A stretch of DNA of 6,784 nt, taken from contig CALKAA010000487.1 in assembly GCA_937983495.1 (NCBI GenBank), positions 1 through 6,784 of the forward strand. The letters are read 5' to 3'. Below, in pieces: positions 1-5,239 of the stretch. The notes below the pieces were generated by a model that was given only the letters and a program-made list of their open reading frames with translations, was not told the DNA's origin and did no database searches. Numbering within the stretch: the first letter of the stretch is position 1; every line of letters starts with the position of its first letter. The position numbers and the translations under genes are program-made. The stretch is from an uncultured Gemmobacter sp. GTDB lineage: Bacteria; Pseudomonadota; Alphaproteobacteria; Rhodobacterales; Rhodobacteraceae.

Positions 1-1521
1 GCCAGCTGGTTGTCCAGCGGGATCAGGCCGAACAGCCTGCCGCGCGGCACCGCCCTGCCCGCCTCGGTGCCGCTGCCGCGCAAGCTGGCAGATGAACCGG
101 CGGTCACCAAGGATGCCAGCCCTGGCCAGATCACGGCCATGGTGCTGGGCAAGACATCTCCCGACGGGGTCGGGTTGCTCTCGCCTGGCCAGACCGGCCT
201 GCCGCATCGGCTTTGGGCTTTGGCCCGCACCGAAGACATTGCCCGGCGCCTGACCGCCGAACGCGGCAATACCTTGCCCTCGCTTCAGGCGCTTCTGACC
301 ACGTTGTTGCTGGCCGAAGCGGAGCCACCGGTTGATAGCGGCGAACGGGGCGTGTTGCTGATGGCACGGGTGGACAAACTTTTGGCAATGGGCGCACTGG
401 ATCAGGCTGCGGCCTTGATCCGCCGGGCCGAACCCGCGCCGGTGGCCCTGGCCCCCGATCTGTTCCGCCGCCGCTTTGACATCGCGCTGCTGACGGGCAC
501 TGAGGATGAAGCCTGCACCGAGATGCAATCGGCCCCGCATCTCGCCCCGACCTTGCCCGCCCGCATTTTCTGTCTGGCACGCGCAGGAGACTGGCAGGCG
601 GCAGCGCTGACCCTGGCCACCTCGCAGGCGCTTGGGCAGGTGCCCGCCGGCGAGGAAGATCTGCTGCTGCGCTTTCTCGATCCGGCAGAGGCCGATGGTG
701 CCGAGCCATTGCCACCGCCCGCTCAGCCCACGCCGCTGACATGGCGCATGTATGAAGCCATCGGCGAGCCCCTGCCCAGCCTGGGCCTGCCGGTGGCCTT
801 TGCCCATGCAGAACTCCGCCCGCAAGCCGGGTGGAAGGCGCAATTGGAGGCTGTGGAGCGTCTGGCGCGAATCGGTGCCGTGCCGCCTCAGGCTCTGCTC
901 CAACTTTACACCGACCGTCGCCCGGCCGCCTCGGGCGGGGTGTGGGACAGGGTGGCAGCCTTTCAGCGTTTCGATCGCGCGCTCGGCGGTGGCACGGCAC
1001 AGCCAGTGCCCGATGCCGTCGCGGCGGCCTTGCCCGATGCCTGGTCCGCCATGATGGCCGCCGAACTGGAGGCCCCCTTCGCCCAGCTATACGGTGCGCG
1101 GCTGATGGAACTGCCCTTGCAGGGCGAGGCGGCGCAGTTGGCTTTCCGCATCGCGCTGCTGTCGCCGCATTATCGCGCCGCCGCCGAGACCCGCGCTGCA
1201 ACCCCGGCGCAGGATCTGCAAGAGGCCTTCCTGATCGGCTTGGCGCGCGGGCAATTGCAGGGACTGACTGCGCCCGACAGCATGTCGCGCGCCATTGCGC
1301 CCGCTTTTCTTGCGCCACAAATCACCGAGGAGGCCGCCAGCCTGCTGAAAGACCGCCGCGTCGGTGAAGCGCTGCTTCTGGCGATGGATGACCTCGGGCG
1401 CGGCGTCACCGGCGATCCGCGCGGCGTGGCCGAAGGCTTGTCTCTGCTGCGCCGGTTGGGGTTGGAGGATGCCGCCCGCCGCGTTGCACTGGAACTGCTG
1501 CTGCTGGAGCGGCGCGGATGA
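1..1521 (+). CDS. Conserved alphaproteobacterial helix-rich protein, 5'-truncated (function unknown)
   Basis: The reading frame is open from the first base, so the true start lies upstream; the TTG at position 10 is only the first start-like codon inside the window. At least 506 residues are present, ending in TGA. The N-terminal 50 or so residues are rich in Pro, Ala and Ser and look disordered. A conserved-looking segment follows (PDGVGLLSPGQTGLP, about residues 54-68). The rest is dominated by Ala/Leu-rich amphipathic helices resembling an alpha-solenoid or TPR-like fold, broken by a Pro-rich linker near residue 238. I see no transmembrane span or catalytic motif. From memory, proteins of this type occur beside xerD in alphaproteobacteria and are sometimes given the uninformative name 'antifreeze glycopeptide polyprotein', which reflects low complexity rather than function. 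The stop codon overlaps the xerD start, so the two genes are probably co-translated. A role as a protein-interaction scaffold is inference only. Confidence 0.85.
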   Translation, partial: ASWLSSGIRPNSLPRGTALPASVPLPRKLADEPAVTKDASPGQITAMVLGKTSPDGVGLLSPGQTGLPHRLWALARTEDIARRLTAERGNTLPSLQALLTTLLLAEAEPPVDSGERGVLLMARVDKLLAMGALDQAAALIRRAEPAPVALAPDLFRRRFDIALLTGTEDEACTEMQSAPHLAPTLPARIFCLARAGDWQAAALTLATSQALGQVPAGEEDLLLRFLDPAEADGAEPLPPPAQPTPLTWRMYEAIGEPLPSLGLPVAFAHAELRPQAGWKAQLEAVERLARIGAVPPQALLQLYTDRRPAASGGVWDRVAAFQRFDRALGGGTAQPVPDAVAAALPDAWSAMMAAELEAPFAQLYGARLMELPLQGEAAQLAFRIALLSPHYRAAAETRAATPAQDLQEAFLIGLARGQLQGLTAPDSMSRAIAPAFLAPQITEEAASLLKDRRVGEALLLAMDDLGRGVTGDPRGVAEGLSLLRRLGLEDAARRVALELLLLERRG

Positions 1522-2459
1522 GCGAGGCAGAGCGCTGGATCTCCACCTTTCTGGATGCACAGGCGGCCGAGCGGTCGGCAGCGGTGAATACCCGCCTTGC
1601 CTATGGCCGCGACTTGCTGGATTTCGCGGGCTGGCTGGCCCATCACGGCCATGATTTTGCAAGCGCGGATCGCAAGGCGGTGGAAGATTACCTGATATCC
1701 TGCGAGGCGGAGGGGCTTTCCAAATCCACCCGCGCCCGCAGGCTTTCCGCCATCAAGCAACTCTATCGCTTTGCCCATGAGGAAGGTTGGCGCGCGGATA
1801 ATCCGGCGCTGCGGCTGAAAGGGCCTGGGCTGGATCAGCGCCTGCCGGTCGTTCTCAGCCACGAGGAGGTGGATCGCCTGCTGGAGGCTGCGCGCGACAA
1901 GGGGCGCTCCTTGCAGGATCAGGCGCGCAATCTGGCGCTGGTCGAATTGCTTTATGCCACCGGCATGCGGGTCTCGGAACTGGTCGAACTGCCGGTTGCG
2001 GCGGTGCGTGGTGATCCGCAAATGATTCTGGTGCGGGGCAAGGGCGGCAAGGAACGCCTGGTTCCCCTTTCCGCACCAGCGCGGGAGGCGGTGGCGGACT
2101 GGCTTTCCTTGCGCGACAAGGCCGAGGCAGTGCTGCGCAAAGCTGGCAAGCCCAGCTCGAAATACCTGTTTCCGGGCCGTGGGGCTGCCGGGCATCTGAC
2201 GCGGAACCACTTCTATGTGCTGATCCAGCAGATTGCGGTTCTGGCCGGGGTCAGCCCCTCCAAGGTCACGCCGCATACGCTGCGCCATGCCTTTGCAACG
2301 CATCTGCTGGCCGGAGGGGCCGATTTGCGCGTCATTCAGACATTGCTGGGCCATGCAGATGTCGCAACCACTGAAATTTATACGCATGTGCTGGACGACC
2401 ACCTGAAAACGCTGGTGCTGGACCATCACCCACTTGCCAACAGGACACCGAAGGAATGA
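1518..2459 (+). CDS. xerD: Site-specific tyrosine recombinase XerD
   Basis: This 313-residue protein has the usual length of XerC/XerD. Residues about 4-95 form the SAM-like core-binding domain and about 108-300 the catalytic domain. All six active-site residues are present with spacing identical to E. coli XerD: R151 (in GMRVSEL), K175 (in RGKGGKERLVPL), H253 and R256 (in TPHTLRHAFATHLL), H279 (in LLGHAD) and nucleophile Y288 (in EIYTHV). The strings LRHAFATHLL, GADLRVIQ and AVLAG match XerD better than XerC, which usually has LRHSFATH. In the known system XerC and XerD act together at dif under FtsK control to resolve chromosome dimers; no dif-like site was recognised here. The start is well supported: GGAG at 1506-1509 lies 8 bases before ATG, which overlaps the previous stop as ATGA. 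The 3' end overlaps the next gene in the same way. Being in a housekeeping cluster argues against an integron or phage integrase. Confidence 0.96.
   Translation: MSEAERWISTFLDAQAAERSAAVNTRLAYGRDLLDFAGWLAHHGHDFASADRKAVEDYLISCEAEGLSKSTRARRLSAIKQLYRFAHEEGWRADNPALRLKGPGLDQRLPVVLSHEEVDRLLEAARDKGRSLQDQARNLALVELLYATGMRVSELVELPVAAVRGDPQMILVRGKGGKERLVPLSAPAREAVADWLSLRDKAEAVLRKAGKPSSKYLFPGRGAAGHLTRNHFYVLIQQIAVLAGVSPSKVTPHTLRHAFATHLLAGGADLRVIQTLLGHADVATTEIYTHVLDDHLKTLVLDHHPLANRTPKE
2451..2455 (+). promoter_or_regulatory. Shine-Dalgarno-like AAGGA abutting the CNNM start
   Basis: AAGGA ends directly before the ATG at 2456, leaving no spacer where about 5-9 bases is usual. It lies within the last codons of xerD. 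Either the site is non-functional and the gene is read by ribosomes re-initiating at the ATGA overlap, or the real start is further downstream. Coupling is the simpler reading. Confidence 0.4.
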
Positions 2460-3784
2460 ACACCGAAACCGCCTCTGCCTCACTTGCCACCACATCCGGC
2501 CTTGGCGTGGGCGATTGGATGATCGCGGCGGCCATCATGCTTTTGTTGCTGATGTCGGCCTTCTTTTCCGGCTCGGAAACCGCACTCACGGCGGCCTCGC
2601 GCGGCAAGCTGAAATCGCAGGCCGACAAGGGCTCCAGCGGGGCCCATGCCGCCATGCGGGTGACCGAAGACAGCGAGCGGATGATCGGTGCCCTGCTTCT
2701 GGGCAATAACATCGTCAATATCCTGTCGGCCTCGCTCGCGACGGCGCTGCTGACCAAGCTGTTCGGCGGCAATGGTGTGGCGATTGCGACCTTTGTGATG
2801 ACGGCACTTGTGCTGGTCTTTGGCGAGGTACTGCCCAAGACGGTTTCAATCACCTATCCCGAGGCCGTCGCAACCAAGGTGGCACCCGTGATCCGGGTGC
2901 TGATGATGATCTTCTCGCCCGTTGTCAGCGTGGTGCGGTTGCTGGTGCGGGGCTTGCTGCGCGTGATGGGGCTGAAACCCAGCGAGGATGGCCGGATGCT
3001 GGCCATGCGCGAGGAAATCGTGGGTGCCATTGCCCTGGGCCATAGCGAAGGCGCTGTGGAGAAGGAAGACCGCGACCGCCTGCTGGGGGCCTTGCATCTG
3101 GCTGACCGCACCGTGGAGGAGGTGATGAAACACCGCCGCCATATCGAGATGCTCGACGCCGACCAGCCAACCGAAACCCTGCTGGCCCGCGTGCTGGCCT
3201 CCCCCCATACCCGCCTGCCGCTGTGGCGCGACGAGCCTGAAAACATCATTGGTGTGATCCATGCCAAGGACTTGCTGCGCGAAGTCGCCCGGCTGATGCG
3301 CGAACCCGATGAAAACGGGCTCTCGACGCTGGACCTGATGAAAGTGGCGATGAAACCCTATTTCGTGCCCGAGACCACTTCGCTTGACGAACAGATGCGT
3401 GCCTTTCTGGAGCGCCGCACCCATTTCGCCCTGGTGGTCGATGAATATGGCGCGTTGCAGGGGCTGATCACGCTGGAGGATATCATCGAAGAAATCGTGG
3501 GCGAGATCACCGACGAATTCGATGTGGTGCAAAAGGACAAGGCCCTGAAACGCGATGCCAACGGCGATTACACTGTGGACGGGGCCATGACGATTCGCGA
3601 TCTGAACCGCGCGATGGATTGGGCCTTGCCCGATGATGAGGCCAATACGATTGCAGGCCTTGTGATTCACGAGGCGCAAACCATCCCGTCGGAGGGCCAG
3701 GCATTCAGCTTCCACGGCTTCCGGTTTGAAGTGGTGGAACGCCGCGAGAACCGCTTGACCCGGCTGAAGATGCGCCCGCTTTAA
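2456..3784 (+). CDS. CNNM/CorC-family transporter with CBS pair (HlyC/CorC, 'hemolysin-like')
   Basis: The 442-residue protein has the full CNNM architecture. A DUF21 membrane domain (about residues 20-170) has hydrophobic segments near 22-38, 77-105, 108-128 and 143-165. It carries the signatures FFSGSETAL (36-44), GNNIVNIL (83-90) and FGEVLPKT (122-129). An acidic linker helix and two CBS motifs follow (about 216-275 and 296-352, the second with VVDEYG and LITLEDIIEEIVGEI). The C-terminal CorC_HlyC domain spans about 365-442. Characterised bacterial members export Mg2+ in exchange for Na+, with ATP-Mg bound at the CBS dimer; that activity here rests on homology. The 'hemolysin' name often attached to the family is historical. 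The start overlaps the xerD stop as ATGA. The only purine-rich motif, AAGGA at 2451-2455, touches the ATG, so initiation probably depends on coupling. A later ATG at 2519 (residue 22) would cut into the first membrane segment and is less likely. Confidence 0.93.
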   Translation: MNTETASASLATTSGLGVGDWMIAAAIMLLLLMSAFFSGSETALTAASRGKLKSQADKGSSGAHAAMRVTEDSERMIGALLLGNNIVNILSASLATALLTKLFGGNGVAIATFVMTALVLVFGEVLPKTVSITYPEAVATKVAPVIRVLMMIFSPVVSVVRLLVRGLLRVMGLKPSEDGRMLAMREEIVGAIALGHSEGAVEKEDRDRLLGALHLADRTVEEVMKHRRHIEMLDADQPTETLLARVLASPHTRLPLWRDEPENIIGVIHAKDLLREVARLMREPDENGLSTLDLMKVAMKPYFVPETTSLDEQMRAFLERRTHFALVVDEYGALQGLITLEDIIEEIVGEITDEFDVVQKDKALKRDANGDYTVDGAMTIRDLNRAMDWALPDDEANTIAGLVIHEAQTIPSEGQAFSFHGFRFEVVERRENRLTRLKMRPL

Positions 3785-3790
3785 GCCGAC

Positions 3791-3810
3791 GCATCATCGC
3801 AGCCTGATGC
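3791..3810. terminator. Weak hairpin between convergent genes, possible bidirectional terminator
   Basis: The 31-bp gap between the convergent stops contains GCATCA (3791-3796) and its exact complement TGATGC (3805-3810) around an 8-base loop. The 6-bp stem has only three G-C pairs and no T-run on either side, so it falls short of a classical intrinsic terminator. Its placement between two convergent stops is the main support. Rho-dependent termination, or transcript overlap, is equally possible. Confidence 0.25.
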
Positions 3811-3815
3811 TTGGA

Positions 3816-5126
3816 TCAGATGATCTCGATCACATTGGCCAAGGGGCTGGTCGAGGTCAGCCCCTTCAGCAGCAGGCTGTTACCGCCGCCGAAATCCAGC
3901 AGAACACCGTCCTTGGTCACTTCGGCGAAGCTGGACAGAACTTGCCCGACACTGAGCGCGCCCGCAGCCTTCCAAAGCGCATCATCCAGCAGCAGGGCAT
4001 CGCGCTGGTTGACGGCGAAATCTTCGATGATGTCGCGCCCGCCACGGGCTGCAAAGGTGAACTGATCCGCCCCGGCACCGCCCCTGAGGATGTCATTGCC
4101 AAGACCGCCATTCAGCCGATCATTCCCAGCGTCTCCTGAAAGCCGGTCATGACCAGCATCGCCGAAAAGGCGATCATTGCCGCCACCGCCCAGCAAACGA
4201 TCATTGCCAGCCGCCCCTTTCAGGGTATTGGCTCCGCTGTTGCCGGTCAGGATATTGGCTGCGCCATTGCCCGTCAGCGCAATGCCCGCAATGCCAAGCG
4301 CCTGAAGATGTGCCACCGGACCGGAAAGCAGCTTCGCATCGCCCGAAACTTTCAGAACCGAGCCGTTCACAAGGTCCAACTTCACATTGCCATCTGAAAG
4401 GTCCAGCGCGACCCGGGTGGCCGTGCCAGCGCCGGGCGCACTCACCTGCACCACTACATCGCCAACCGTGCCAAGCGCCTGATAGCCGCCGGAGCCCGTG
4501 CTCCGGCTGGTGCCTGCGCCCTCGATACGGAATACGGCACCTCCAATGCCCTCGCCAATAGAATAGAAGTTGTTCTTGTCTTTATCCTCATAGGCAACAC
4601 CGGTTACATAGACCCGGCTGTCCGTCCAGCCAAAGACCTCGACCCCAATCTGGTCGCGCCCCAGCAGATCGCCCTCCATATGCACATAGCCAATTTCCCG
4701 GAAGGAATCGCCCAACATGTTGGCGCGGTGCCCAGGGCTGAGCATCCATAGCCGGTGGAATTCATTCATGATGGCAGTATCGGACATATTGCCCGAACTT
4801 ATCGCAACAAGATTCTCGCCATAGCCCCAATTGCCGCGACCGATATCAAAGCCCACATGCATCAGGCGTTCATAAACACCATCCAGCGCGCCGCCCTGCC
4901 TGTGGCCAAAAATATCTTTTTCGATCATCCATGCGGCATGCAGCTCGGCCGCACGTTCAGTGACCGAATTATGGGCCAGCACCTGCATGGGAACGGCGGC
5001 GATGATGTCATCGGCATCTACGCCATCGTTCAGCCCAATGCCGAAACGCCGCGCCTCGCCTAACGGATCAAGACGCGCGCGGTTGAGCAACTCCAACGCA
5101 TATTGTTCTGCAGCAGTCATTGCCAT
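3816..5126 (-). CDS. Secreted CAP/SCP-domain protein with RTX repeats (type I secretion substrate)
   Basis: The protein has 436 residues from this start. A CAP (SCP/PR-1-like, YkwD-type) domain covers about residues 5-170. Its landmarks are H75 in IFGH, E104 in YGENL, W127 in RLWML and H133 in SPGHRANML. These match the cavity His, Glu and His of CAP proteins; E122 may be the fourth member. A beta-rich region of no family I can name follows (about 171-283), starting with an acidic loop (D181, D183, N185). Eight RTX nonapeptides (284-355) and a hydrophobic/acidic C-terminus with DFGGGNSLLL complete the protein. There is no Sec signal peptide, so export by a type I ABC system is inferred; none is encoded in the window. 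Activity is unknown, since CAP proteins variously bind lipids, bind peptidoglycan or act as proteases. An ATG at 5141 would add MGICC but has no well-spaced ribosome site, whereas GGGGA lies 8 bases before 5126. Parts of the gene have clearly lower GC than its neighbours. Confidence 0.9.
   Translation of the reverse strand: MAMTAAEQYALELLNRARLDPLGEARRFGIGLNDGVDADDIIAAVPMQVLAHNSVTERAAELHAAWMIEKDIFGHRQGGALDGVYERLMHVGFDIGRGNWGYGENLVAISSGNMSDTAIMNEFHRLWMLSPGHRANMLGDSFREIGYVHMEGDLLGRDQIGVEVFGWTDSRVYVTGVAYEDKDKNNFYSIGEGIGGAVFRIEGAGTSRSTGSGGYQALGTVGDVVVQVSAPGAGTATRVALDLSDGNVKLDLVNGSVLKVSGDAKLLSGPVAHLQALGIAGIALTGNGAANILTGNSGANTLKGAAGNDRLLGGGGNDRLFGDAGHDRLSGDAGNDRLNGGLGNDILRGGAGADQFTFAARGGRDIIEDFAVNQRDALLLDDALWKAAGALSVGQVLSSFAEVTKDGVLLDFGGGNSLLLKGLTSTSPLANVIEII
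4062..4277 (-). repeat. Eight tandem RTX nonapeptide repeats (27-bp period) in the CAP-RTX gene
   Basis: The coding sequence reads as eight successive nine-residue units: LTGNGAANI, LTGNSGANT, LKGAAGNDR, LLGGGGNDR, LFGDAGHDR, LSGDAGNDR, LNGGLGNDI and LRGGAGADQ. The consensus is LxGxxGNDx. The middle five are canonical, while the first two and the last are degenerate caps. In known RTX proteins such units bind Ca2+ and fold into a parallel beta-roll outside the cell. The array is short compared with large adhesins and similar in size to that of secreted RTX enzymes. Confidence 0.93.
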
Positions 5127-5134
5127 GCAGCAAA

Positions 5135-5139
5135 TCCCC
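5135..5139 (-). promoter_or_regulatory. Ribosome-binding site supporting the internal start of the CAP-RTX gene
   Basis: On the minus strand GGGGA lies 8 bases before the ATG at 5126. It lies too far from the ATG at 5120 and overlaps the reading frame opened by the ATG at 5141. A GAGG at about 5155-5158 is 13-14 bases from 5141, which is longer than usual. This favours 5126 as the start, though not decisively. Confidence 0.45.
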
Positions 5140-5164
5140 ATTCACGACACCACAACCTCTTGAC

Positions 5165-5176
5165 CTGAGGCCTCAG
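5165..5176. promoter_or_regulatory. Perfect 12-bp palindrome upstream of the CAP-RTX gene (candidate operator)
   Basis: CTGAGGCCTCAG is an exact inverted repeat with no loop. The flanking bases do not extend the symmetry. It lies 38 bases before the ATG at 5126 (23 before the ATG at 5141), in the gap after the ATPase gene. With no spacer it suits binding by a dimeric regulator better than it suits an RNA hairpin or terminator. No convincing -35/-10 pair was seen beside it, so its position relative to a promoter is unknown and chance occurrence is possible. Confidence 0.35.
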
Positions 5177-5239
5177 ACACCATTTTGCGGGGATATGTGG
5201 CAGTTACGGCGCGAAAATATGGCCTTTGCACGATAAGGT

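Noticed and set aside
131..1318. Minus-strand open frame (395 codons) opposite the first gene
   Set aside because: The product is extremely rich in Arg, Pro and Ala with no domain. It is a shadow of the plus-strand gene, whose frame shows normal third-position GC bias.
1518..2459. Tyrosine recombinase as the mark of an integrated phage, integron or genomic island
   Set aside because: Its length, its XerD-type motifs and its tight coupling to housekeeping genes identify the chromosomal XerD. No attachment repeats, tRNA or phage genes are present.
1170..2495. Long open frame on the minus strand (441 codons) across xerD and its upstream gene
   Set aside because: It lies opposite a complete XerD with all catalytic residues and the end of the upstream gene. 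The translation is rich in Gln, Arg and His with no recognisable domain, which is typical of an antisense shadow in high-GC DNA.
2846..3715. Minus-strand open frame (289 codons) opposite the CNNM gene
   Set aside because: It is rich in His and Gln and covers strongly conserved CBS and CorC coding sequence on the other strand. It is a mirror artefact.
2456..3784. Hemolysin toxin
   Set aside because: The HlyC/TlyC name is a historical label for CNNM/CorC proteins. The DUF21-CBS-CBS-CorC order indicates a membrane ion transporter.
4062..4277. CRISPR array or minisatellite suggested by the 27-bp periodicity
   Set aside because: The period is in frame and encodes canonical RTX nonapeptides. The units diverge at synonymous and variable positions and there are no spacers.
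5142..5239. Intrinsic terminator for the DUF853 ATPase gene
   Set aside because: No stem-loop followed by a T-run was found in this gap. The only symmetric element is the loop-free 12-bp palindrome, which is a poor terminator.
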